From DSXF01 sp964387495 (GTDB lineage Bacteria > Chloroflexota > Anaerolineae > Anaerolineales > Villigracilaceae): a stretch of 47,968 nucleotides of DNA. Within the stretch, counting starts at the first letter, position 1. Each line of letters starts with the position of its first letter. Below, in pieces: positions 18,175 to 26,708 of the stretch. The stretch spans positions 1 to 47,968 of the forward strand of contig CAYLXB010000018.1 of the NCBI GenBank assembly GCA_964387495.1, given 5' to 3'. A program made the translations under genes and the position numbers. The notes under the pieces are model-generated. The model was given only the letters and a program-made list of their open reading frames with translations. It ran no database searches and had not been told where the DNA came from.

Positions 18175-19127
18175 GATACGATCCCTTTCGTGGTCCGCAT
18201 GAAGATCTCTTCCAAGTCTTTGGTTTCCTCGCTGAAATGTATCACCGGCAAACCCTGTTGCATGAGCGCAGCCAGCAGCCCGTGCAGGACCTGGTCATCA
18301 CCGAAGAATTCAGCCTCCAGGGTGGCATGCCCGCCATTGCCCAACCCGTTCGCCGCTCGCACGGCCGTCACACACGACTGTGCGGCCAGCACCGCTTGAG
18401 CATCTTCCGCCTGCCCGAGCAGGGCAATCCGCACCACGCGGTGTGGCACAGTTTGTGCGCTCAACTGCTCCAGCGTGCCTGCCCCTGCCAGCTTACCGCT
18501 TTCGATGATACCCACTCGCGTGCATAACTCGGCCACATCGGCCAGGATATGGCTCGAGAAGAAAATGGTCTTGCCCAGGCGTGCCACCTCGCGCAGCAGT
18601 TCACGGATCTCGACCCTGGCGCGCGGGTCCAGCCCGGAGGCTGGCTCGTCGAGGATCAACAGGCTCGGATCGTGGATCAGGATGCGGGCCAGCCCGAGGC
18701 GCTGTTGCAGGCCGCGCGAGAGTGTATCCACCATATCATCCCGGCGATGGCCCAGGTCCACCAGTTCCAGCAGATCGTCAAGCAGGCGCCGGCGCTGGGC
18801 TGCCGGGATGTGGTAACAGGCAGCAAAGAAGTCCAGGTATTCCTGCACAGTCATATCGCCATAGACGCCGAAGGAATCCGGCATGAAACCGATCATGCGG
18901 CGCACCTCGCGCGGTGACTTTTGGATGGAGTGCCCGCCAATGGTGATCTCACCCTTATCCGGCTGGAGCAGGGTGACCAGCATGCGCATGGTGGTGGTCT
19001 TACCGGCACCGTTGGGACCCACGAAGCCGAAGATTTCGCCGCTTTCGATGGTCAGGCTCAAATCATCCACGGCAGTACGTTTGCCGAACCGTTTGGTCAG
19101 GCCTCGAACCTCGACCACCTGGCTCAT
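18171..19127 (-). CDS. ABC transporter ATP-binding protein
   Basis: A 318-residue ATPase subunit that partners the permease just downstream. Walker A is GPNGAGKTT (37-45), the signature is LSRGLQQRL near 137, and Walker B is LLILDEPASGLDP, followed by the switch region FFSSHILADV. The C-terminal 90 residues form the extension common in ATPases that serve ABC-2 permeases. The ATG at 19127 overlaps the stop of the upstream gene as ATGA. Domain assignment is secure; the substrate cannot be told. Confidence 0.95.
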   Translation of the reverse strand: MSQVVEVRGLTKRFGKRTAVDDLSLTIESGEIFGFVGPNGAGKTTTMRMLVTLLQPDKGEITIGGHSIQKSPREVRRMIGFMPDSFGVYGDMTVQEYLDFFAACYHIPAAQRRRLLDDLLELVDLGHRRDDMVDTLSRGLQQRLGLARILIHDPSLLILDEPASGLDPRARVEIRELLREVARLGKTIFFSSHILADVAELCTRVGIIESGKLAGAGTLEQLSAQTVPHRVVRIALLGQAEDAQAVLAAQSCVTAVRAANGLGNGGHATLEAEFFGDDQVLHGLLAALMQQGLPVIHFSEETKDLEEIFMRTTKGIVS

Positions 19128-21499
19128 GGTTCCACCGCCAGGGACACAGTGAGCGAGTCGATTTCCACCCAGTTCTGGCTGGGAGCAGTGTAAACCCTCA
19201 GGCGCACCTCGCCTTCAGGACTGGTCAGGCCAGCCGCATCTTGAAGTATCGTATTGCCATCCCTGACATTCTCGACTTGGACCCACTTGCCCTCTTCAAA
19301 ATTCCAGCAGGAGATTAGCGGCAGGTCTCCATCCCCCATGTCCAGGTGTATCGTGAGCGATTTCACCGCCGAAAAGCGGAGCGGGATGGCAGGTTTGAAC
19401 TGGAATTCGAATCCATTCGGCGAATACCCGATGGCATACGGGGAGATACCCTCGACCGACGCCTTCCAGACTAACAACGGAGGGGACAGTTCGATCACGC
19501 CAGGCTCTACTTCGATTTTGGGAGAAAGCATGACCGTAAACATGGTTGTATCAACCACAGCGAAGCCTCGGTGTTTTAACCCCATCGGTAAGAACGGTTG
19601 GTCCGCCCAGCCAATTAGATAGATACCTGAGTTTGGGGCCAGCCCATCCGCTTGCGTTCTGCTGGCGCCTAACAATTCTCTTCGGCGAGCGTTTTCAGGA
19701 GTATCGGTAAAGCCGTAGGAATTCAAGCCCAGGTCATTGCCTGCGATCGCGCCGGTATAGCCATAAGCAGAGGAGTATACGAAACTCACATTTACTCTTT
19801 TTCCGCTTGGAAGATCCCCCACTTTCCATGTCCTGTTGCCAAAGATCAGATAGGCATTCTGAATAGGGAAATCATTCTGATTGGTGATACTGCCTCTCAG
19901 AGTGAGCGGTTTTTCACTTACCATAAGTACCAGATCATGGCTGAGGTGCGGAGCAGCAACATACCCCTGCACAGCCACCGCCTGCATGCCTCCAATCTCC
20001 ACGCGCATGTCCGGCGCGAAGGATGCCTTGTCCTGCTGCAGGAATAGCTGGGTATCATACCCGGCCAGGTCGCCTTCATAGGGAGATATCAGGAAATTCC
20101 CGTTTGCTTCGAGTGTATAGCCTGCCCGGTTAGGCGAATAGACACCCACCAGCCCGTTGACCCGGGCCTGTTCCACCCCATCCCACGACTGTACCACCGC
20201 CAGCCGATTCAGGATGGGGCGCCCGCCTCGCAGGAAGCCGCCGGTAAAATATGCGCTGCCGGAGAAAAGTACGACCAGCAAAGGGATGCTGATCCAGGCC
20301 AGTTCACGGCGGTTCATGCGCTTCAGAACAAAATAGTTCAGCGGCCCAACCACCAGCGCATAGACGATCAGCCAGCCGCAAACGAGAAAAACAGAAGGCA
20401 TGCTCAACTCAGACAAGGCGCCCAGGGCGCGATCGGCTGAAGCAGGCTGCCATTCACCCCGCGTCCACTCTGGGTTCTGCAGCGGGCCGTTCAGCAGGTG
20501 TTCATAAAAGCCCGGCATGCCTCCCCAGTCTCTCAAGGGAACCATGCCGGGGTCCGCGGCAAAATAGATACTCTCGCCAAAACCAATCTTCTGCCGGACC
20601 ACCAATGGCAGGCCATCCTGCTCGAGCAAAACCTCCGCCCCCGGTTTGGGCTGGCCTACCGCCAGTTGCATATCGAATTCCAGGCTGTCACGATTCTGGA
20701 CATACATCTGAAGGGAGGAAAGATTCTGGACACGCTGTATGCTTCCCAGTGTGACCGGCAGGAACTCCTGCAGGCCTGCGGTGACAGCCTGCCAGTTTGT
20801 ATTCCCCACCACGAACAGCCGGCCGCCGCCAGCCAGCCACAGCCCAAGCGCATCCCGTTGCTCCGGGCTGAACGTGCCCGTATCTACATCTGCCACAACC
20901 AGGGCATCCAGCGCCCCCCATCCCTGGGCGCGATCCGGCAAGTCCGCCAGTCCCAGCCAGGCAACTCGTGCAGTGCCCCGGAGCGGAGCTGTGTTATTCA
21001 GTATATAATAGGCCGAGGGGTCGTTCGTGACCACGCCGTACAGGGTGATGTCCTGCGGCGAAAAGGTTCTTATGTTCAGTTTCTCTTCCAACAGGCTGCG
21101 TTTCCCATCCAGAAGGGAAACTTTCAATTCTTTCAGAAATCTCTGCGGCTGCACATAGAGGAACACAGCCTTGCGGGAGCCTGCTGGCAGGCTGATGTCT
21201 GTCCCGTACACGGTCGGGCGGCCGGACAATCCGCTCAATGAAACCTGGATGCGTGCATCCAGGTCCGCACCATTGTTTTCCACGGTCACATGCACCGGAA
21301 TCCATTGTGTCTCTTTGCTGTAACCATCCAGGCCGGCCTTGACGGTCATTTTCAATCCCTGCTGGCCCTGGGCCTGGACACCTTCCAAAAAATGGAAGGC
21401 TGGCGCAAGCAGCGCGAGGAACAGGATGGGCAAGAAGAAGCGTAACCGGAGAGGGTAAGTCAATCTGGCATCTCCCTGGATTCTGGGTTTGTTTATCAT
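19124..21499 (-). CDS. Exported, membrane-anchored GATase-like protein, first gene of the MoxR/VWA operon
   Basis: A 791-residue protein of unknown function. An N-terminal signal or anchor (LRFFLPILFLALLAPAFHFL) precedes a beta-rich ectodomain. A GATase/flavodoxin-like region follows (LDALVVADVDTG, WLAGGGRLFVVGN, about 185-245). Two adjacent hydrophobic segments come next (VFLVCGWLIVYALVVGPLNYF and WISIPLLVVLFSGSAYF, about 375-425), and then a second beta-rich ectodomain of about 360 residues. A polar loop VLKRMNRRE lies between the helices. The ATG at 21499 has only a weak AGGGATGG upstream. It ends with an ATGA overlap on the ABC ATPase gene. The architecture echoes the GATase-like part of the double-VWA protein at the other end of the operon, so both may work in one envelope complex. 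Confidence 0.75.
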   Translation of the reverse strand: MINKPRIQGDARLTYPLRLRFFLPILFLALLAPAFHFLEGVQAQGQQGLKMTVKAGLDGYSKETQWIPVHVTVENNGADLDARIQVSLSGLSGRPTVYGTDISLPAGSRKAVFLYVQPQRFLKELKVSLLDGKRSLLEEKLNIRTFSPQDITLYGVVTNDPSAYYILNNTAPLRGTARVAWLGLADLPDRAQGWGALDALVVADVDTGTFSPEQRDALGLWLAGGGRLFVVGNTNWQAVTAGLQEFLPVTLGSIQRVQNLSSLQMYVQNRDSLEFDMQLAVGQPKPGAEVLLEQDGLPLVVRQKIGFGESIYFAADPGMVPLRDWGGMPGFYEHLLNGPLQNPEWTRGEWQPASADRALGALSELSMPSVFLVCGWLIVYALVVGPLNYFVLKRMNRRELAWISIPLLVVLFSGSAYFTGGFLRGGRPILNRLAVVQSWDGVEQARVNGLVGVYSPNRAGYTLEANGNFLISPYEGDLAGYDTQLFLQQDKASFAPDMRVEIGGMQAVAVQGYVAAPHLSHDLVLMVSEKPLTLRGSITNQNDFPIQNAYLIFGNRTWKVGDLPSGKRVNVSFVYSSAYGYTGAIAGNDLGLNSYGFTDTPENARRRELLGASRTQADGLAPNSGIYLIGWADQPFLPMGLKHRGFAVVDTTMFTVMLSPKIEVEPGVIELSPPLLVWKASVEGISPYAIGYSPNGFEFQFKPAIPLRFSAVKSLTIHLDMGDGDLPLISCWNFEEGKWVQVENVRDGNTILQDAAGLTSPEGEVRLRVYTAPSQNWVEIDSLTVSLAVEP

Positions 21500-21612
21500 A
21501 ACACAACCATCCCTGTTCGGCGAATCAAAGTCGTTTCATCCACTTGGCCCCTGCACGGAGTGCGCAGCCAAAAATTGCCCGCGAAAACAAAGCCGTTTGG
21601 ACAATTTTCATG

Positions 21613-21858
21613 TATAATTGGTTTGATCCGTAAGGATCATGATAATGGAATTCTCTGCCGCCCCCATGAGCGGCCACGGATAAAAAAACGGAACTCTGGA
21701 AACTCTCGGTACGCCTGTAATTTGCAGGAACCATAAAAAGTCAACCGCCCTGAGCGTTTTATGAAATGTAAGGAAGGCAGACGGACGGTTTACTGGATGA
21801 CAAATGACTGCAAGTGAACAAAACATGATGTTGGTGACATAAATACGTCACCCGTTTT
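21613..21858 (+). ncRNA. Candidate small structured RNA
   Basis: A perfect TATAAT at 21613-21618 would start transcription near 21625, where a GATCC-GTAA-GGATC hairpin begins. About 210 bases downstream, GGTGAC-N8-GTCACC (21833-21852) is followed by CGTTTTAG, a weak terminator-like end. The material between contains several small stems and no plausible reading frame. No -35 box is evident and no known RNA family was recognised, so this is a weak prediction. Confidence 0.25.
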
Positions 21859-21922
21859 AGCCTACCCGATATCCCGTTCACGCGGAATGAGGGCAGGCGT
21901 ACCCAAACCTAAGCATCCGACT

Positions 21923-21952
21923 CAGCCGTGGCCTGTGGCAGGTCTGCGGCTG
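21923..21952 (+). promoter_or_regulatory. Nested hairpin in the recX leader
   Basis: CAGCCG (21923-21928) pairs with CGGCTG (21947-21952), and inside it CCTG (21932-21935) pairs with CAGG (21939-21942). It ends 11 bases before the recX ATG, which has no Shine-Dalgarno sequence, so the hairpin could affect translation of recX. The regulatory role is inferred. Confidence 0.35.
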
Positions 21953-21963
21953 TGTGTTATTAA

Positions 21964-22659
21964 ATGCGAAAGATTACGGCGATCGAGGTTCAAAAGAAGA
22001 ACCGCCAGCGGGTCAATATATTCCTGGATGGCGAATTTGCCTTCGGGCTGAGCCAGTTGGTGGCCGCCTGGCTGAAAGTGGGCCAGGAACTGAGTGAAGA
22101 GAAAATCGCATCCCTGCAAGCCGAGGATGCTCGTGAAGTTGCACTCCAAAAAGCCTTGAACTTCCTGAGTTACCGGGCACGCTCACAAGAGGAGATCAGG
22201 CAGAACCTGCGCAAGCACGCCATACCGGAGGCAGTCATCGAGGAAATCCTCGAACGTTTGCAAAATGTCGGGCTTGCCAATGATCAACAATTTGCCCAGG
22301 CGTGGGTGGAAAACCGCAGCACTTTCCGTCCGCGCAGCCGCCGGGTCTTGAGCATGGAATTGCGCCAAAAGGGCCTGGGCGACGAGGTAATTCAAACAGT
22401 ACTGCAGGACGCGGTGGACGAAAAAACGCTGGCATACCAGGCAGCCGTACGCAAAGCACGCCGGCTGGAAGGCCTGGAGTGGCCGGATTTTCGCCGCAAG
22501 TTGAGCGAGTTCCTTGCCCGCCGCGGTTTCGGATACGAGGTCATCGGGGAGGCCGTCCGCCAGATTTGGCGGGAGCAGGCTCGAAATGAGAACCTGAGCC
22601 GGTCGGATGATCCCAACCGGTCCGAGCAATTAATTTATGATGATGAGGAAAATCCATGA
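21964..22659 (+). CDS. recX: Regulatory protein RecX
   Basis: RecX binds RecA filaments and limits their activity in recombination and the SOS response. The 231-residue protein shows the RecX pattern of helical tri-repeats: ALNFLSYRARSQEEIRQNLRK, then ILERLQNVGLANDQQFAQAWVE, then RSRRVLSMELRQKGLGDEVI, and a repeat-like C-terminal part (FRRKLSEFLARRGFGYEVI). The ATG at 21964 has no Shine-Dalgarno sequence and sits just after a hairpin. It overlaps rny by ATGA. No recA lies in the window, so recX is separated from its usual partner here. Confidence 0.88.
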   Translation: MRKITAIEVQKKNRQRVNIFLDGEFAFGLSQLVAAWLKVGQELSEEKIASLQAEDAREVALQKALNFLSYRARSQEEIRQNLRKHAIPEAVIEEILERLQNVGLANDQQFAQAWVENRSTFRPRSRRVLSMELRQKGLGDEVIQTVLQDAVDEKTLAYQAAVRKARRLEGLEWPDFRRKLSEFLARRGFGYEVIGEAVRQIWREQARNENLSRSDDPNRSEQLIYDDEENP

Positions 22660-24182
22660 ATCCGATCTTTTACATTGTGGAAGCGCTGACGCTCGTCGTC
22701 GGCCTGGCGGCCGGGTATTTTTTCAGCCGCTATTTGTACGAAAAAACCCTGCGCGAACAACAGGAAAAGGCTGATAATGTCCTGAAGGTCGCCAATGAGC
22801 AGGCACGCCTGATCGAGATCCAGGCACGCGACAATGCCCTCAAGGTGGTCCAGGGCGCGGAAGCCGAGTTGGCCCAGCGGCGCAACGAGATCAACCGCGA
22901 GGAAGACCGCCTGCAAAAACGCCGTGCCGAACTCGACGGCCGTGTGGAACGCATGGAGCAGCGCGAACAGGCGCTCAACAAACGCCAGAGCTCTGTGGAC
23001 CGGCGTGCCAATGACATCGAGAAATTGCATGAGACTGAACTCGAGAAACTCCAGCAGATCTCGCAAATGACCGAGGAACAGGCTCGCGGCGTCCTGCTGG
23101 AGGAAGTCGAGAAAGAAGCACGCGGCGACATGGCGCGTATCATCCGCCAGATTGAGGCCGAGGCCCGCGAAGAGGGTGAGAAGCGCGCCCGCAAACTGAT
23201 TGCAGATGCCGTCCAGCGTGTGGCCTCGGAGCATGTTGCCGAAGTGACTTCGGCCGTGGTGCCCCTGCCCAACGAGGAAATGAAAGGCCGCATCGTGGGC
23301 CGCAACGGGCGCAACATCCGCGCCTTCGAACAGGCCGCCGGCGTCGATGTGATCGTGGACGACACGCCCGAATCGGTGACCATCTCGTGCTTCGACTCGG
23401 TGCGGCGTGAGGTTGCCCGCCGGGCGCTCAGCCGTCTGACGTTGGACGGCCGCATCCACCCGGCCCATATCGAAAAGATCATCGAGGATGAGACCAAGGC
23501 CGTCGAGAAGATCATCAACGAGGCCGGCGAACAGGCTGCCTACGATGCCGGCATCCGCGGCCTGCACCCCGAAATCCTGCGCATGATGGGACGCCTGAAG
23601 TTCCGCACCTCCTACGGACAGAACCAGTTGTCCCACGCCGTGGAAGTAGCCAAGCTGGGCGGAATCCTGGCAGCCGAATTGGGCGCCAACGTGGAAATTT
23701 CCAAGCAGGCCTCCTTCCTGCATGACATCGGCAAGGCCATGGACCACAACCAGGAAGGCACCCATGCCGGTCTGGGCGCCGAGTTCTGCAAGCGCTACGG
23801 CGTCCACCCGCAGGTGGTCAATGCCATCGCCTCCCACCACCACGAGGTGGAACAGGAGAGCGTGGAAGCCGTCATTGCTGAGGCGGCGGATGCCATCTCC
23901 GGGGCACGTCCCGGCGCCCGGCGTGAAGACTTGGAAGCCTACATCAAGCGCATCCGCACCCTGGAAGAAATGGCCACCTCCTTCAAGGGTGTCCAACAGG
24001 CCTTCGCCATCCAGGCCGGGCGTGAGGTGCGCATCATCGTCAAGCCCGAAGAGATCGACGACCTCGAGTCCACCCGTCTGGCGCGCGACATCGCCAAGAA
24101 AATCGAGGAAACGATGCAGTACCCCGGCCAGATCAAGGTCACGGTCATCCGGGAGACCCGCGCGGTGGATTACGCCAAGTAG
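22656..24182 (+). CDS. rny: Ribonuclease Y
   Basis: RNase Y is a membrane-anchored endoribonuclease that initiates mRNA decay. The order of parts is typical: an N-terminal helix (about 5-27), a long charged coiled coil (about 30-190), a KH domain with GRIVGRNGRNIRAFE (about 210-225), and an HD domain with SHAVEVAKLGG, the metal-binding HD of ASFLHDIGKAMDH, and ASHHHE. The conserved C-terminus ends with ETRAVDYAK. At 508 residues it is the normal size. The ATG at 22656 overlaps the recX stop and is preceded by GAGGA. A long antisense open frame covers the gene but is a composition artefact. Confidence 0.95.
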   Translation: MNPIFYIVEALTLVVGLAAGYFFSRYLYEKTLREQQEKADNVLKVANEQARLIEIQARDNALKVVQGAEAELAQRRNEINREEDRLQKRRAELDGRVERMEQREQALNKRQSSVDRRANDIEKLHETELEKLQQISQMTEEQARGVLLEEVEKEARGDMARIIRQIEAEAREEGEKRARKLIADAVQRVASEHVAEVTSAVVPLPNEEMKGRIVGRNGRNIRAFEQAAGVDVIVDDTPESVTISCFDSVRREVARRALSRLTLDGRIHPAHIEKIIEDETKAVEKIINEAGEQAAYDAGIRGLHPEILRMMGRLKFRTSYGQNQLSHAVEVAKLGGILAAELGANVEISKQASFLHDIGKAMDHNQEGTHAGLGAEFCKRYGVHPQVVNAIASHHHEVEQESVEAVIAEAADAISGARPGARREDLEAYIKRIRTLEEMATSFKGVQQAFAIQAGREVRIIVKPEEIDDLESTRLARDIAKKIEETMQYPGQIKVTVIRETRAVDYAK

Positions 24183-24221
24183 GCCGAACGACCGTACCAT
24201 CCTCTCAAGTCTCAAAACGGG

Positions 24222-24257
24222 AAAACTCCTGCCGGATCGAACCGGCAGGAGTTTTTT
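24222..24257 (+). terminator. Strong intrinsic terminator after rny
   Basis: AAAACTCCTGCCGG (24222-24235) and CCGGCAGGAGTTTT (24242-24255) form a perfect 14-bp stem with a 6-base loop, with T's continuing to 24257. It ends the recX-rny transcript. Confidence 0.92.
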
Positions 24258-24308
24258 ACTGGGCCCAACCCCGCGCGCCGGCCTGCTCCCGCTGGCTTCA
24301 CTCTCCGC

Positions 24309-24314
24309 TATAAT
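24309..24314 (+). promoter_or_regulatory. Candidate -10 box upstream of the 4Fe-4S protein gene
   Basis: A perfect TATAAT lies 30 bases before the ATG at 24345 and just after the rny terminator, where a new promoter is expected. No good -35 hexamer is present at the normal distance. Confidence 0.4.
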
Positions 24315-24344
24315 TGCCGGTAGTACCGCAGACCGGAGGCCCTC

Positions 24345-25643
24345 ATGGCACATCAAACCCTGAAATCGTCCTACGCCAGCTTGGTGGAGCGGCTCAACCG
24401 CTTCCCGCAGGGCGCGCCGCCAGGTGAAACCCTGTACGCCATCCTGAAAACCCTGTTCAGCGAACGGGAGGCCGGGCTGGTGGCCCAACTGCCCATCAAA
24501 CCGTTTACCGCCCGCCAGGCCGCCCGCATCTGGAAAATGACCGAAAGTGAGGCCTGCAAGGTGCTCGATGGACTGGCCGGACGTGCCATCCTGCTCGACA
24601 CGGTCACGCCGCAGGGGATGACCACCTACATCCTGCCGCCGCCGATGGCCGGTTTCTTCGAATTCTCCATGATGCGCCTGCGCGGGGATATCGACCAGAA
24701 AACCCTGGGCGAATTGTTCTATCAGTACCTGAATGTCGAGGAGGACTTCATCAAGGCGCTTTTCTTCGACGGCCAGACGCAGTTAGGCCGCGCCTTCGTC
24801 CAGGAATCCGCCCTGCCCCCGGATATAGCTCTGCATGTGCTGGATTACGAGCGCGCCAGCGAGGTCATCCGCAGCGCCAGCCATCGCGGCATCGGCGTAT
24901 GTTACTGCCGTCACAAGATGGAGCATCTCGGCCGGGCCTGTGACGCCCCCATGGACATCTGCATGACCTTCAACGGCACTGCCGCTTCACTCATCCGGCA
25001 CGAATACGCGCGTGCCGTGGATGTCGCCGAAGGGCTGGACCTGCTCCAGCAGGCGCAGGAACACGGCCTGGTGCAATTTGGTGAAAACGTCCGCCAGCGG
25101 GTCGCCTTCATCTGCAACTGCTGTGGCTGCTGCTGTGAAGCCATGATCGCCGCCCGGCGCTTCGGCTGCCTCAACCCCATCCACACCACCAACTACCTGC
25201 CGCGCGTGGAAACCGGCCAATGCAACGGCTGCGGCAAATGCGTGGACGCCTGTCCGGTCCAGGCCATGAGCCTCGTCTCCGCCAACGACCCCCACCGCCC
25301 CAAACTGCGCATTGCCAAAGTGGATGAAACCACCTGCCTGGGCTGCGGCGTATGCATCCGCGCCTGTACCCGTGCCAGCCTGCGCCTGGAAACTCGCCCC
25401 CGGCGCGTCATCACCCCCCTCGACTCCGTCCACCGCTCCGTCCTCATGGCCATCGAGCGCGGCAAACTCCAAAACCTCATCTTCGACAACCGCGCCCTCG
25501 CCAGTCACCGCGCCATGGCCGCCATCCTCGGCACCATCCTGCGCCTTCCGCCAGTCAAGCAAGCGTTGGCAAGCGAGCAGATGAAAAGCCGCTACTTGGA
25601 GAAGCTGATCGAGTGGGGAGAGAAACGTGGGATGGCGGGGTAG
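24345..25643 (+). CDS. Cysteine-rich 4Fe-4S ferredoxin-type protein with winged-helix-like N-terminus
   Basis: A 432-residue iron-sulfur protein of unknown role. The N-terminal 100 residues include a helix-turn-helix-like stretch (FTARQAARIWKMTESEACKVLDGLAGRAI). A central part has C186, C188, C199 and C206 in the spacing CxC-x10-C-x6-C. An unusual cluster, CNCCGCCC, follows at 257-264. Two classic 4Fe-4S motifs come next: C293-C296-C299-C303 (CNGCGKCVDACP) and C331-C334-C337-C341 (CLGCGVCIRAC). A helical tail of about 85 residues completes it. No membrane segment is seen. An electron-transfer or redox-sensing role is inferred; no catalytic partner is adjacent. It converges on the TIR gene with a 44-base gap. 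Confidence 0.85.
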   Translation: MAHQTLKSSYASLVERLNRFPQGAPPGETLYAILKTLFSEREAGLVAQLPIKPFTARQAARIWKMTESEACKVLDGLAGRAILLDTVTPQGMTTYILPPPMAGFFEFSMMRLRGDIDQKTLGELFYQYLNVEEDFIKALFFDGQTQLGRAFVQESALPPDIALHVLDYERASEVIRSASHRGIGVCYCRHKMEHLGRACDAPMDICMTFNGTAASLIRHEYARAVDVAEGLDLLQQAQEHGLVQFGENVRQRVAFICNCCGCCCEAMIAARRFGCLNPIHTTNYLPRVETGQCNGCGKCVDACPVQAMSLVSANDPHRPKLRIAKVDETTCLGCGVCIRACTRASLRLETRPRRVITPLDSVHRSVLMAIERGKLQNLIFDNRALASHRAMAAILGTILRLPPVKQALASEQMKSRYLEKLIEWGEKRGMAG

Positions 25644-25671
25644 GATAAATGGACAGGATTGTCTGCCCCTG

Positions 25672-25688
25672 ATTCAATATTTTTGAAT
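25672..25688. terminator. Weak AT-rich hairpin between the convergent 4Fe-4S and REC-TIR genes
   Basis: ATTCAA (25672-25677) and TTGAAT (25683-25688) form a perfect 6-bp stem with a TATTT loop, at the stop codon of the TIR gene. It could act as a weak bidirectional terminator. The stem is short and AT-rich. Confidence 0.3.
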
Positions 25689-26626
25689 TATTCTTGTACT
25701 GCTTCTTTAACTCTTTTACATATTTCAACAAGGACTTGCTCTTGGTGAGATGGTTTTAATCCCGCCAAGGGTTTAGCTGGATCGTTGGCGGCTTGGAAAT
25801 CAGCAATTGGGGTTTCATCATACAAGCTTGCTTTGATAGCAATCCAAAGAATCACAAGTCCTCTTTTTTCTGCTGCTTTTAGTAATGATGGCAACTCATT
25901 ATCAACTATAAAGTCTGATGCCAGAAAATCCGGTGTCACCAATAAAACCGCAACTTTTGCTAAAGATAAAGCTTTTTTTATCTCAGTTTTCCAATTAGCT
26001 CCGCTTTTTATTTTTGTGTCATCCCATACGGCGATTAAATTATTCCTCACTAAAACTTTCAAACCGGTATTTAGTTTATCCAGCCATTTTTGATCTTTAT
26101 GACTATAACTAATGAATACATGATTTTTTGTAACCTGAATTTTTTCTTTCGACGCACTCGAAAATATAAGGCCGGTGTCTAGTGTTTTGACCTTCTCCCG
26201 ATTCTTCTGGCCACCAATATGTCGTCTTCTAGCCTTCTCCATGGCCTCTTGAATTCGCAATACAAAAACTGGCTCACGCTCGTTAAAATGTGACTTGGCA
26301 AAAAAATCTATAACATTGAAGTCTCTAAATGCGCGAGAAATTTTGTCATCCTGAGGATAACCAGAAACAATAATCAAAGGGACATGCCGTTTTTTGGCTG
26401 CTTCAGCTAGTTTCCACCCTTCCCACCCATTTTCATTAAACTCATTATTGCCTAAATTTAAATCTAATACTAAAACCGAAGGCGTAGTTTCTTCTAATTC
26501 CTTTAGAGCATCCACGTAGCTCTTACAAGTAATACAATTAAATCCTACCTTCTCAAGTGGCGATTTAATGATATCACCCCATAACTCTTCATCGTCGACA
26601 ATTAATATATGGCGTCGTGTCTTCAT
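25688..26626 (-). CDS. Response regulator with C-terminal TIR domain (REC-TIR)
   Basis: A 312-residue two-domain protein. The receiver domain (about 4-132) has acidic residues D11-D12, phospho-acceptor D55 (VLVLDLNLG) and conserved K111. The TIR domain (about 168-300) begins HVFISYSHKDQKW and continues with AVWDD, a helix and LLVTPDFLASDFIVDNELPS. E244 is in the position expected for the catalytic glutamate of NAD-cleaving bacterial TIR domains. By analogy, phosphorylation could switch a TIR NADase or a TIR signalling scaffold. The ATG at 26626 lacks a clear Shine-Dalgarno sequence. It follows the small receiver gene after 82 bases and is the last gene of the island. Base composition is more AT-rich than in flanking genes. 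NADase activity is inferred only. Confidence 0.88.
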   Translation of the reverse strand: MKTRRHILIVDDEELWGDIIKSPLEKVGFNCITCKSYVDALKELEETTPSVLVLDLNLGNNEFNENGWEGWKLAEAAKKRHVPLIIVSGYPQDDKISRAFRDFNVIDFFAKSHFNEREPVFVLRIQEAMEKARRRHIGGQKNREKVKTLDTGLIFSSASKEKIQVTKNHVFISYSHKDQKWLDKLNTGLKVLVRNNLIAVWDDTKIKSGANWKTEIKKALSLAKVAVLLVTPDFLASDFIVDNELPSLLKAAEKRGLVILWIAIKASLYDETPIADFQAANDPAKPLAGLKPSHQEQVLVEICKRVKEAVQE

Positions 26627-26642
26627 GTGAGCGTTGTATAGC

Positions 26643-26665
26643 GATATTGATAACTCACCAATATC
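26643..26665 (-). promoter_or_regulatory. Hairpin in the gap before the REC-TIR gene
   Basis: GATATTG (26643-26649) pairs perfectly with CAATATC (26659-26665) over 9 bases, 17 bases upstream of the TIR start. This is the longest gap inside the five-gene island, so the element could tune expression of the possibly toxic TIR gene. No U-tract marks it as a terminator. Confidence 0.3.
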
Positions 26666-26708
26666 ATTATTACGGAAGTAATAAGTTTATTTGTCCCAAT
26701 AATGTGAA

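Larger units (their letters stand above)
21500..21963. other. 464-base divergent intergenic region with several inverted repeats
   Basis: No credible protein gene lies here. It is the only gene-free stretch above 300 bases. It separates the MoxR/VWA operon (-) from recX (+). A TATAAT at 21613-21618 on the plus strand is followed at the expected start point by GATCC-GTAA-GGATC (21625-21638). Further inverted repeats are GCCGC/GCGGC near 21658-21675, an imperfect stem of 21740-21747 with 21786-21793, GGTGAC/GTCACC (21833-21838 / 21847-21852), and a nested hairpin at 21923-21952. It may encode a small RNA or a structured recX leader. I could not match it to 6S, tmRNA, SRP, RNase P or common riboswitches. 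Confidence 0.5.

Noticed and set aside
21500..21963. 6S, tmRNA, SRP or RNase P RNA, or a common riboswitch
   Set aside because: The diagnostic conserved boxes of these RNAs are not seen in either strand by eye.
22635..24488. A 617-residue open frame antisense to rny
   Set aside because: It mirrors the codon-biased coiled coil and HD domain of RNase Y, has no ribosome binding site or recognisable domain, and crosses the strong terminator.
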